The notes below the pieces were generated by a model. That model had not been told where the DNA came from, made no database searches, and worked only from the letters and a program-made list of their open reading frames with translations. This document shows positions 46,584-55,417 of a stretch of DNA of 64,000 bases, in pieces (the first letter of the stretch is position 1; each line of letters opens with the position of its first letter). The translations under genes and the position numbers were made by a program. The DNA lies in contig OY723272.1 of the NCBI GenBank assembly GCA_963210315.1, positions 930,001-994,000 on the forward strand, given 5' to 3'. The DNA comes from Rhynchopus euleeides (lineage: Eukaryota > Euglenozoa > Diplonemea > Diplonemida > Diplonemidae).

Positions 46584-48335
46584 ATGTCCCACGCTGCCTC
46601 TGTCCCCCTGCACCCCTCCTCGACGGGGTTCCCTGGGGAGGCGTCGGCTAAGCCGGCGCCGAGCGAAGCTGCAGGGAAGAGGCACAAGTGGGTGCTGAGG
46701 GAAAAGGAGTGGAGTGCCGACGTCAGGCACTCAACCGACGAGCTGGCCGCCAAGGGCGGCGTAATGCTGTGCGCCAAAGGCGACGCACAGCGCCTGATCG
46801 CGAGGTGCAGGGAGCACCCGCCGCCGGGACCGGCGGCAATCCTGACCGTCGAGGCGACGGAGGGGGGGAAGGGGCGCAGCCGCGTCCTCTCCCTCCTGGT
46901 CGAGCGCGACGGCGAGACCCGGGGGCTGCGGCGGCACCTGCTGCAGCTCCACAGTGACCCCGTACACTACGGGGCCAGCAGCAGCCCGGGCCTGAAAGCC
47001 CCCAAGGGCAGCCGGGAGTGGGTGGTGATGGAAGCACCGCCAGCCACCCCCCTCACACACACACACATCCGCACCTGGCTGCGGGCCCACGGCGCGGAGC
47101 CGGACGCGGTCATCGCGATGACCGGCACCACCTGGGCCCGCCGCTTCAAGGTGGGTGTGGACAGTCGACAGGTCAAGGACCTGCTGCGTGCGAGCGGCGA
47201 GAGCGACATCTTCTGCCGCCCCCACTTCCACACCACCACACACCCCGACACAGTCGTGCGCCTGCCGCCCGACACCACCATCCAGCAGGCACAGGAGAAG
47301 GCGAGCCGGCTGAGCGGAAGGGTCGTCCTTGTCAAGGGCGGCCTCGGCATCGCAGTGCCGAACACCGCCGGGCACCACGCCACGGCAGCAGTCGTCGGCG
47401 ACGAAGCTGCAACCCCCCTGCAGGGGAAATATGTGCTGGAGGGGCTGCCCCCGGAGTACACCGCCCGCTGCACCCGGGACCTGCTGGAGGAGATGGGCTG
47501 GCAGGCGCGCATCCTGGCGTCAACCAGGGTGCCGAACGGGCGGGCAGTCCTGCTGCGCGCCCCCACCACCCCCCAGAAACTCGGCGCGTACTGCGTCGAC
47601 AACAACACCTACCTGGTGTTGCGGCGGTACCGCGAACCCGAGGACTTGGGGCTCTTCCCCCGCCGGCGGAGGCCAAAGCGCACCAAGCCCCCACCGGAGC
47701 CGACCCCACCACCCGCAGCACCGGAGCAGCCGAAGGGAGGAGTGCCGGGGAGTGAGCTGGCGAGTAAGAAGACAAAGAAGAAGACGAAGAAGAAGGGGGC
47801 CACGACCGACGCTGAGATGAAGGACAGCGGCCCCCCCCACGCCACCACCACTACCACCGACCCCGCCGCCGCCGCCGCAGCAGCAGCCGCCGCCGCCGCC
47901 GCCGCCACCAACCTCGCCAGGGTGCAAGCCCTCCTCGAGCAGGCGGAACAGCGTGCTGCCGAGGCAGAGCGGCGGGCAGCCGCTGCAGAGGAGCGGGCCG
48001 CGAACCAGGAGAGACAGTTCGCGGCCGCCCTGCAGGCAATGCAGGCCCGCCTGCAGCACCTGGAGGCGGCAGCACATCCGCAGTCAAAACCGAAGAAGAC
48101 CACCAAGCCGGGCACCAGCTCCCCCTCCCGAAAGACCGAGCCGGCCGCCACCACCCCAAACCGGGGGACCAAGGGCTCACCCCCGAAGTCCGCCTCCCCG
48201 GCCAGAACCCACACGGGGCTAACCCCCAAGAAGAAGAGCCGGGCACTCTCTCCGTCCCGGACCGCAACCCTGCGCACAAAGCACCCGAAGGAGCGGTTGC
48301 ACAAACGTCAGTGCGAAGAGGTCCTCTTCAACTGA
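46584..48335 (+). CDS. LINE ORF1 protein
   Basis: 583 residues from an ATG with A at -3. The N-terminal third is mixed alpha/beta with no motif I know. Residues about 280-350 (YVLEGLPPEYTARCTRDLLE and on to VLRRY) could be an RRM-like fold. Then come basic runs (KKTKKKTKKKG, about 394-408), an Ala run (427-440), a coiled coil of Ala/Glu/Arg heptads (about 443-500) and a basic Ser/Pro tail. Coiled coil plus basic nucleic-acid-binding regions fit ORF1 proteins that coat LINE RNA. No CCHC knuckles. It ends in UGA followed by CGG. Confidence 0.8.
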   Translation: MSHAASVPLHPSSTGFPGEASAKPAPSEAAGKRHKWVLREKEWSADVRHSTDELAAKGGVMLCAKGDAQRLIARCREHPPPGPAAILTVEATEGGKGRSRVLSLLVERDGETRGLRRHLLQLHSDPVHYGASSSPGLKAPKGSREWVVMEAPPATPLTHTHIRTWLRAHGAEPDAVIAMTGTTWARRFKVGVDSRQVKDLLRASGESDIFCRPHFHTTTHPDTVVRLPPDTTIQQAQEKASRLSGRVVLVKGGLGIAVPNTAGHHATAAVVGDEAATPLQGKYVLEGLPPEYTARCTRDLLEEMGWQARILASTRVPNGRAVLLRAPTTPQKLGAYCVDNNTYLVLRRYREPEDLGLFPRRRRPKRTKPPPEPTPPPAAPEQPKGGVPGSELASKKTKKKTKKKGATTDAEMKDSGPPHATTTTTDPAAAAAAAAAAAAAATNLARVQALLEQAEQRAAEAERRAAAAEERAANQERQFAAALQAMQARLQHLEAAAHPQSKPKKTTKPGTSSPSRKTEPAATTPNRGTKGSPPKSASPARTHTGLTPKKKSRALSPSRTATLRTKHPKERLHKRQCEEVLFN

Positions 48336-48361
48336 CGGGGAGGCCCGCCATCTCCAGGCCT
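48333..48361 (+). promoter_or_regulatory. Probable stop-codon read-through site
   Basis: ORF1 ends CAAC-TGA-CGG. UGA-CGG is the known type II read-through context of some plant viruses, which is helped by a 3' hairpin. Here AGGCC (48341-48345) can pair with GGCCT (48357-48361), starting six bases after the UGA. The downstream frame is in phase and has no early ATG. Read-through is inferred, not shown. Confidence 0.55.
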
Positions 48362-51300
48362 GCAGCGCCACATCTACGAGACCGGGCGTGACCTCCTCCT
48401 CAGGGCGGGTGACATCGAGCAGAACCCTGGCCCGGCGCAGCACCTCAAGTGCCTGACCTGGAACTGCAACGGACTCACCGAGGCAAAAAGGGCGGAGCTC
48501 CAGCACCACCTCGCAACCCAGCGGTATGACGTAGTGCATCTGCAGGAACTCCGAGCAGCACAGGGGGGGGACCCCAAGTTCCCGGGCTACTCCGTCTTTC
48601 TCCGACGCCGCACCCAGAAGCGCTGTAAGGGGACGCTCACCTCCGGAGGCGGGATCGCAACCCTAGTGCGGGAGGACCTACACGCGACTCTTATTGCCAC
48701 CGCACCAAACGCCAGTGTGACCGAGACCCTCACGGTGCGCGTCACGGGGCCAGAAAGCGCTATCACCTTCACCAATGTATACCGCCCCTCGGGAGTCGGC
48801 ACTAGCAACGACCCACGCCGCGACGACTTCTCTACATCCCTGCTACCACACACGCCGGAGTCCATCATCGCCGGCGACTTCAACATCCACAACCGTGCCT
48901 GGGATAAACATGCGCGCTGCGACGACAAGGGAACAGACCTGTACCACTGGTCCCTCCTCAACGGCATGTCGCTGTGCAACGACCCTGACCACCCCACACG
49001 CATGCGCCGCGACTCCAAGTCCTCGCCGGACATTGTCTTCGCCCACTACGAGCTGGGGGAGGTCACCTGGAATACCCTAGACCAGTGGCAGTCCGATCAC
49101 TTCGCCATACAATACACCGTCCCCTTTGCACGAACGCCAGCTGCAGCCACACACCCGGCAGCCAAAGCCCGCCAACTATGGAACTGGGCAGCGGCAGACT
49201 GGCCCGCATTCACTGAGGAGCTGGAACGGCTGTCACGCAAAGTGACGAAGTGGAATGACCCGAAGGAATCCTTCCACAAGTGGCTGGGACTGGTACGCAC
49301 GGTCGCAGCCAAACACATCCCGACGAAGCGAAGCTCTCGCCCCCGCAAGCGGTGGTTCACAAGCAAGGTGAAACGTGCGATACGGGCGCGGAACGAGGAA
49401 TCGCGCAGACACGCCCAGACCGCACACCTGTCCCAGGACGACTACGACAAGCTGGACAAGCTGACCACCGACGCCACCAACGCCGTCCTCGAAGCAAAGC
49501 GCACAACCTGGGAAACCAGGTGCCAGGCCGCGAGCACCAGCAGCGACCTCGGCGCCACCTTCCGGCTTGTGCGAGAACTCGACGGCCGCAAAATCCAACA
49601 GGCTGCCTTCCCACTTGTCGACGGAGGGGTCCCGGTGACCGACCCCAAAGCTAAGGCGGACCTCCTCTGCAGCCACTACGCCAAGATCAGCGAAGGAAGC
49701 GACCAACAGCCACAAGCAGCACACACCCCGCAGCATGCGAATGACCAGACACCCCCCGAGCTCTCAGCTGCCGAAGACGACTTCTCCAAAGAGGAGCTGA
49801 ACGCGGCTCTATCCGAACTGCAGGAGCGGAAATCCCCAGGGCCTGACGACCTCAACAACGAGCTGCTGATGCATCTGGGCCCCCAGGCACGGCAGGGACT
49901 CCTGCATGTGCTCAACCTGTCGTGGAACAGCGGCATCCTCCCCGACGCGTGGACACGAGCAGTCATCATCCCGATCCTGAAACCGGGGAAGCCAGCAACG
50001 GCAGCGTCCTCGTACCGACCAATCGCGCTCACCAGCACAGCGTGCAAGGTGCTAGAAAAAATGGTGAAGAGGCGCATGGAGCAGCTCATGCTCGACGACG
50101 CCTACCCACAGGTGGAGGGGCACTGCGCGAACCAGGCAGGGTTCCAGCGGCTGAGATCGACAACCGACCAACTAGCCTACATCACCCAAACAGCGACGGA
50201 CGCCCTCTCCTCCGGAAAGGCAGCTGTCACCCTGTACTTCGACCTCGAGAAAGCCTTCGACAAGGTCAGCAAGCACGCAGTCATCAACAGTGTCAGACGG
50301 AAGGGCTTCCCCCCGAAATTCACCAGATGGCTACACAACTACCTCAGCAACCGCCGAGCCGCCGCACAGGTGCACGGGGTAAGAAGCGACTACTACGACT
50401 TCAACAACGGGGTCCCGCAGGGAACAGTGCTCTCGCCCCTGCTCTTCAACTGCGTGATGGACGATGTATCTCGAGCCATCACCGCCTCCCCTAACATCCA
50501 CCCAGCGGTGTTCGCAGATGACATCGCAGTACTCGTCGTCGGGGACAACTACACTGAAGCCCTAAGCACCGCACAGGGCGTCATATCCACACTCGCCGCC
50601 GAAATCCCACTCCACGGGCTGCAGCTCTCCCCCAGTAAGTGCTGCTACACGCTGATGGGAACGACGCCCGCAGCGTTGGGCGAGCACAGACGCATGGTGC
50701 TCCCAGACGGCACCCCCCTCCAGCACGAATCGACAGCGAAGTACCTCGGGGTCTACATCGATGCCTGCCACACGATGACAGACCACGTCGACCACGTCGT
50801 GACCACCTGCATGCGACGCCTGAGCATTCTGCGTATGTTGGCAGGCACTGACTGGGGCTCAAGTGGAGACACGCTGCGCCAGGCCTACCTGACATATGTC
50901 TACCCCATCCTGATGTACGCCGCCAGCGTCTACACCCCTGGCCTGTCCACGAAGAACCTCAAACGCCTGCGAGATGTCCACCGCATGGCAGCCCTGATCA
51001 TCACGGGCTGTATGAAGAACACCAGCACGGCAAAGCTCCTCTGGGAATCACACCTGCGAGACCTCGACCTCGACTTCAAGGTCGCGGTGTGCACAGACCA
51101 CGAACGCTTCCGCCGCGTGCCCCACTCCCCAGGATACCGGGCGCAACTAAACACCGGGAACACGGGAGGCAGCTGGCTACATCAGGCACGGAGTCTGGTG
51201 AAATCCTCGAAGGTCGACGGGCGCACCCCCCTGCTGGCCCCCCTGCATGCAGCACACCCCATCCCCCCCTGGGAATGGAACCTGGTGCTGCCACGAGTAC

Positions 51301-52301
51301 ACATCCTGGCGACGCTGCCGGGGCTCACCGCCCCAAAGGCCGCCACCCCGAAAGACACCCTCCGGGACCTGGCAGAGCAGACCATCCAGGCCCTCCCGAC
51401 ATGCGCCTGGCATGTGTACACCGACGGGTCAGTCTCCAACTCCACATCGCGGCAACAGCAGGGCGGCGCAGGAGCAGCGGTGTACAGCATGCCGGAGGGC
51501 CGCCTCAGGAAAAAGCTCGCCTGGCCGGCAGGACTCCGCTGCATCAGCTACCAGGCGGAGCTGGTGGCCATCAGAGAATCCCTCGCTCACCTATGCACCC
51601 TGGTATCCCCAGGCGAAACGATCGCCATCCTCACAGACTCGCAGAGCGCACTGAACGCGCTGCTGAGCGGCCCGCAGCGAGCGAGAGGATCCACCGAATG
51701 GGACATCTGGAGGTGGTTGAACGAGCTCGCCCAAACCCACGATGTCACCACCCACCTCCGCTACATCCCGTCACACGTTGGGGTAGCAGGGAACGAACTC
51801 GCTGACAAACAGGCGCAAATCGGTGCCTTCCGGCCGCAGATGGAACCGGTTAGCCTCGCGTCGGCTCGTGTCGTCCTCCGCCGACACATCTACAACGACG
51901 CAACGGTGCCCCGCACGGACAGCGTGTACGCGTACCGTTCGGGAATCGGGGAGACGCGACTGCAACGCCCCGACCTCCGCATGGAGGGACTCACCCGCTT
52001 AGGGGAAACCACCATCCGCCGACTCCGGGCCGACCACCACCGCCTGGTCTACGACCATGACATCCCGGGCACGGCACAACCACCTTGCCAACCCTGCCTG
52101 AAGCATGCGCCGGGCCACCCCCCGCCTGGGGTCTCACTGAAGCACCTCTTCTTCGGCTGCCCCGCGACAGCGTCGGCCCGACACCACCTCACAGCCACAA
52201 ACGTGCACAACCTGCTGTTGCACAACTGCAAGGAGGCGCTGCGCTACCTGGCCGAGGCAGGGGTAACGGAGCACGGCGAGAAGGACTACCTGAACGCGTG
52301 A
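48336..52301 (+). CDS. LINE ORF2: 2A, endonuclease, RT, RNase H
   Basis: 1,321 codons in frame with ORF1 after the UGA. It opens with about 32 residues ending DLLLRAGDIEQNPG, then Pro. The APE-type endonuclease follows at once (LTWNCNGL at 48453, IIAGDFNIHNRAWD, SPDIVF, WQSDHFAI). RT motifs run from about 49,800 to 50,560: KSPGPDDLNNELL, SYRPIAL, YFDLEKAFDKV, GVPQGTVLSPLLFN and FADDIAVLV (50511 on). RNase H has YTDGS (51417), YQAELVAI, LTDSQSALNAL and SHVGVAGNELADKQA. A C-terminal CQPCLKH...FFGC may bind zinc. All catalytic motifs are present. The first in-frame ATG (in LLNGMSLC, about 48,965) lies inside the endonuclease, so translation cannot begin at an AUG and keep that domain. Confidence 0.9.
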   Translation, partial: RGGPPSPGLQRHIYETGRDLLLRAGDIEQNPGPAQHLKCLTWNCNGLTEAKRAELQHHLATQRYDVVHLQELRAAQGGDPKFPGYSVFLRRRTQKRCKGTLTSGGGIATLVREDLHATLIATAPNASVTETLTVRVTGPESAITFTNVYRPSGVGTSNDPRRDDFSTSLLPHTPESIIAGDFNIHNRAWDKHARCDDKGTDLYHWSLLNGMSLCNDPDHPTRMRRDSKSSPDIVFAHYELGEVTWNTLDQWQSDHFAIQYTVPFARTPAAATHPAAKARQLWNWAAADWPAFTEELERLSRKVTKWNDPKESFHKWLGLVRTVAAKHIPTKRSSRPRKRWFTSKVKRAIRARNEESRRHAQTAHLSQDDYDKLDKLTTDATNAVLEAKRTTWETRCQAASTSSDLGATFRLVRELDGRKIQQAAFPLVDGGVPVTDPKAKADLLCSHYAKISEGSDQQPQAAHTPQHANDQTPPELSAAEDDFSKEELNAALSELQERKSPGPDDLNNELLMHLGPQARQGLLHVLNLSWNSGILPDAWTRAVIIPILKPGKPATAASSYRPIALTSTACKVLEKMVKRRMEQLMLDDAYPQVEGHCANQAGFQRLRSTTDQLAYITQTATDALSSGKAAVTLYFDLEKAFDKVSKHAVINSVRRKGFPPKFTRWLHNYLSNRRAAAQVHGVRSDYYDFNNGVPQGTVLSPLLFNCVMDDVSRAITASPNIHPAVFADDIAVLVVGDNYTEALSTAQGVISTLAAEIPLHGLQLSPSKCCYTLMGTTPAALGEHRRMVLPDGTPLQHESTAKYLGVYIDACHTMTDHVDHVVTTCMRRLSILRMLAGTDWGSSGDTLRQAYLTYVYPILMYAASVYTPGLSTKNLKRLRDVHRMAALIITGCMKNTSTAKLLWESHLRDLDLDFKVAVCTDHERFRRVPHSPGYRAQLNTGNTGGSWLHQARSLVKSSKVDGRTPLLAPLHAAHPIPPWEWNLVLPRVHILATLPGLTAPKAATPKDTLRDLAEQTIQALPTCAWHVYTDGSVSNSTSRQQQGGAGAAVYSMPEGRLRKKLAWPAGLRCISYQAELVAIRESLAHLCTLVSPGETIAILTDSQSALNALLSGPQRARGSTEWDIWRWLNELAQTHDVTTHLRYIPSHVGVAGNELADKQAQIGAFRPQMEPVSLASARVVLRRHIYNDATVPRTDSVYAYRSGIGETRLQRPDLRMEGLTRLGETTIRRLRADHHRLVYDHDIPGTAQPPCQPCLKHAPGHPPPGVSLKHLFFGCPATASARHHLTATNVHNLLLHNCKEALRYLAEAGVTEHGEKDYLNA
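48408..48434 (+). other. 2A ribosome-skipping motif GDIEQNPGP
   Basis: Codons spell G-D-I-E-Q-N-P-G-P, the exact D-x-E-x-N-P-G-P consensus with the usual upstream LLLRAG. 2A peptides cause the ribosome to skip the Gly-Pro bond (between 48431 and 48432), leaving a Pro-started downstream chain. They are known at the start of ORF2 in trypanosome L1Tc and several animal LINEs. Confidence 0.9.
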
Positions 52302-52670
52302 ACCAAATAACATCATCAGAGAACAAGGGCTTCGGCCCGACCTCCCAGCACCCCCCCCCCCCCCATCCCAGCCCCACGTCACTTTCCACAGGCCGCCAGG
52401 CGCGTCAGCGTCGGCGACCGCCCGCCCCCAGTCTGAGAGGCATCAGCCGAATCTCGGTGGAGGCGGGCACAAAACAAAAGGGAGAGTCGTCACTGTGCAT
52501 ATCAGCACGGTCCCGCCCTCTGTGCCAGACCAACACACCACCAAAGGAAAAGAGGAAGAGGCGACGTAAGGCAATGCCTCCGTGCGGCCAGGAGAACACG
52601 AAATAGCGACCCCCTCAACGGGGAATGCTACGAGCACGGCCAAAAATCGTTCAAAAATCGTTCAAAAAAA

Positions 52671-53387
52671 TAGGGCCTGCCACGGTGCGGTGTAATCGTT
52701 GAGGAGCTCCTCTCTGAACTGGCACAGAACGACCCCCCTCGTTGATCACACCAGACCAAGGCAAGCAACAGACACCCCACCCTCCCCATTCAACGCCAGA
52801 CGCTTCCAGCAGCATATGCCCGCAGAGAACCCGAGGCTGGGTGAGAAATGATTTTAGTGAGGAAAAGGGGGCAGGTCGTGATATCGAGAAGTACGGCACA
52901 GACAGTCGACATCCCTTCACTCAAAGTCAGGAGGAGTAGGGGTGAGTCGGGTATGGGAAACAGCGGACACACACGCCTTGAGATAATTATGATGGGGTGG
53001 GTGGGTGGCACGTCCGGAATGACACCCCGACACATAAAAGAAGACGGACAGACTGGCGGATGAAAAGGAGATTTCTCACGGAATAGCCCCATGGGATTCT
53101 GCGGAAAGGACACTCGTCCTTCGCAGTGGGGGGCGAAAAAAAGGGCAGCGGAAAGGTGTGTGATACAGAGAGAGCGCCGGTTTGCCGCCTGGTTGGCACT
53201 TACTGCAGCTGGAGGCTTCAGGGAGGGGCGGGGCAGCAACACCAGGGAAGGGAGGTGGCGCCTGTCACATCACTTGAGTAGTGAGGGATGTGTGCAACAT
53301 CGAAATTTCCACCCACGATGTCGAACCGGCAAACCACACCCTGCACTGGGCAAACGCAAACAAGGCCAAGGTCCCGAAGGCGCAGGA
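52671..53387. other. Intergenic, LTR-like terminus
   Basis: At 52690-52756 the minus strand reads TGGTGTGATCAACGAG and then CTGTGCCAGTTC, like the left end of the LTR-like fossil at 5984. No partner end or coding region is seen. Confidence 0.4.
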
Positions 53388-54311
53388 TTAAGAGCTGCTC
53401 TGGTGGGGTGAGGGAAGTGACACAGGAGGAGGAGGAGGCGCAGGCGCCACACGGTCTGTAGCGCCCGGTGACGCGCTACGTGAGGAAGGAGGATTAAGGT
53501 AGGCCCGGAAGCCTGTAGGCGCGTGCGGTGACCGCGCACGGGCGGAGGAGGAAGAGGCACCAGAACGGGGCCTTTGGGGAAGGGCTGCGTCAACGGACAC
53601 GCCGTCGGGAGGGGAGGTAGTAGGAGAAGGTGGGTCCGGATCAGCGGCGCCCACGTCAACGTCAGCGTTAGCGGTGGGGATCACGTGGTCGACCCTAGGC
53701 CTTTGGGCAGGCAGTGCCGGGGTGGAACCGGTATGCGCCTCTAAGGCGGTGCGCTTCAGCTGCGCCACGGCGGGGATGGATGGCCTGACGCCGTCGGGTG
53801 AGAGCCTCCTACGAGGCTGCATCAGGTGGCGGTGGGGTGAGCCCGGGGAGCACACGGTATGGGCCAGCCTCTTCAGGATAACTGGAGGGGTGGCGGGCTC
53901 GGGAGTAGCGGGACACGGGGTCGCTTCAGGGGAGGGCTGAGGCGCAGGCACACGGGGTGGCGTGGTGGAGGGAAGATCCCCCACGGTAGGCGCAGTCGCC
54001 TCTGGGAAGGGCGGGGTTGGCGGCACATGGGGCGGCGGGGTGGGGGCGTCTGCCTCCACAGGCGTCGCAGGGGCGGGAGGGGCGTGGTGGCCCTTCTTGC
54101 AGCAAGCGGTGGGGCGTCTGTCATCCATCTCAGGCAGAGAGGCGCAGACCCCGCAGGGGGGCAGGTCATGGTCGCGGCAGCCGTGGTGGCCACGCTTGCA
54201 GCACATGTTGGAGGAGCTGCAGGTGCCGCAGCGGAGCAGCCGGTGCGTGCTGCAGAACTGCACGGGCAGTCCGTCATCCTGGCGGTGGTGGGCCCGGCAG
54301 CAGTCTTCCAT
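53388..54311 (-). CDS. Cys/His-rich protein, B-box-like clusters
   Basis: 307-residue open frame starting MEDCCRAHHRQDDG. The first 75 residues hold clustered Cys and His (FCSTHRLLRCGTCSSSNMCC, KRGHHGCRDHDLPPCGVC, CCKKGHH) that resemble B-box-type zinc sites. The rest is Pro/Ala/Thr/Ser-rich and probably disordered. A related fragment (CRAHSKPKCHDCDAAGHN) lies at 57247-57483. It sits between a LINE and a small inverted-repeat element, so it could be host or element-borne. Splicing may alter the C-terminus. Confidence 0.45.
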   Translation of the reverse strand: MEDCCRAHHRQDDGLPVQFCSTHRLLRCGTCSSSNMCCKRGHHGCRDHDLPPCGVCASLPEMDDRRPTACCKKGHHAPPAPATPVEADAPTPPPHVPPTPPFPEATAPTVGDLPSTTPPRVPAPQPSPEATPCPATPEPATPPVILKRLAHTVCSPGSPHRHLMQPRRRLSPDGVRPSIPAVAQLKRTALEAHTGSTPALPAQRPRVDHVIPTANADVDVGAADPDPPSPTTSPPDGVSVDAALPQRPRSGASSSSARARSPHAPTGFRAYLNPPSSRSASPGATDRVAPAPPPPPVSLPSPHQSSS

Positions 54312-54317
54312 TGGGGG

Positions 54318-54478
54318 TATGGAAATTTAGGCAAAATTAGCCAAAATTAGCCAATTTAGCCAGGTTTTTTGGCTGGGGAAAATAGTTGTCCAATTTTTGA
54401 AAAATTCGAAAAAAATCGAAAAAAACGCCTAACTGTTTTTAGCCACTACGGCTAGCCACAGTGGCTAAATTTCCATAC
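54318..54478. mobile_element. Short inverted-repeat element (161 bp)
   Basis: Ends GTATGGAAATTTAG / CTAAATTTCCATAC, followed inside by TTAGCC words. No coding capacity; a MITE by size. Just after it, CCGAAATTTCGACATGTCG occurs twice as a direct repeat (about 54,498 and 54,676). Confidence 0.6.
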
Positions 54479-54866
54479 GGCCCTGGTGACCCGGGGTCCG
54501 AAATTTCGACATGTCGAAAAAAATTTTTTTGGCCAAAAAAAAAATTTTTTTTTTCGCCTGGCTCAACAGAATCTGGGGCTCACTGGGGTGCCACACTGAA
54601 AAATTTCGGAAAATTTTCGAATTTTTTTTCAGCCATTTTTGGTTAGCCAGGCCTGGGCCCAGCTGGGCCAGGTAGGCCGAAATTTCGACATGTCGAAAAA
54701 AATTTCCGGGGGGCTCCGCCCCCCACGCCCCCCGCCCCCCCCCCCCCCCCCACCTCCCTCCCGGCCGGGGGCCGGTACGGTCGGTCGTCGGCTGCGCCCA
54801 AAGGGCGTGCGGTAGCCGACGCCCTTTTGTGCTCGCCTCCTCCCTCCCACACGTATTCGTCCTCTT

Positions 54867-55417
54867 CATCGCTCTCAGTATTTCCCGTGCCTGCAGCGCA
54901 TGCATCCACAAGTTTTGTGGATGCATCCACACACAGCCTGGAGCTCCGAAGCCCTGCCTGCAGTGGATGAATGTGTGCATGCCTGCAGGCAGTCATCCAT
55001 ACCCGGTTTGCCTGCAGGGGATGGAATTTTCAGGAAATGTGCCAAGGGCCAGTATGGACACCCCTAAAACCCTTCTGAAACCAAAAAGTCCACGAAAGGG
55101 ATTAAAACGGCTTAATTCGTTGATTTTGTGCATTTCCCTGCATTTCCCAGCCAAAAATCGAATTTGGCTGGGCGAGTAGTTGGCCAAAAACGCGAAAAAT
55201 TCCAAAAAAATTGATTTTTCACAGAGGCCTAGAAACGTGCTCCTGGGTGAATGGGCCCAAAAATCGGCTTTTCGCCATTTTTTTGTCGATTTTCGGGGTT
55301 TCCGGCGATTTTCCTGTCCCAAGTCCATAAGCCATTTTTTGACTTTTTCGGGCATCCATGGATGCCGTGGATGCATGCATGGATGCATCCACACCATCCC
55401 CGGCCCCACTGAGCTCT
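54867..55417. mobile_element. Family F element, copy 2
   Basis: Left end CATCGCTCTCAGT, right end ACTGAGCTCTG, flanked by an 8-bp duplication GTCCTCTT (54859-54866, 55418-55425). It shares the TTTGTGGATGCATCCACA core with copy 1 but is about 120 bp longer in the middle. Ends have diverged more than in copy 1, so it is probably older. Confidence 0.75.

Larger units (their letters stand above)
46570..52670 (+). mobile_element. Non-LTR retrotransposon (LINE) with 2A motif
   Basis: Two long ORFs in the same frame (46584-48335 and 48336-52301) encode an ORF1 protein and an endonuclease-RT-RNase H protein. The 3' side ends in an A-rich CAAAAATCGTTC repeat near 52,640-52,670, which may be the tail. 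The RNase H domain and the 2A motif recall the Ingi/I group, but clade placement needs a tree. Apart from the UGA between the ORFs there are no stops, so it looks recently active. Flanking duplications were not found; outer bounds are approximate. Confidence 0.85.

Noticed and set aside
47609-48304. Long antisense frames across the LINE ORFs
   Set aside because: Shadow frames caused by high GC at third codon positions of the real ORFs.
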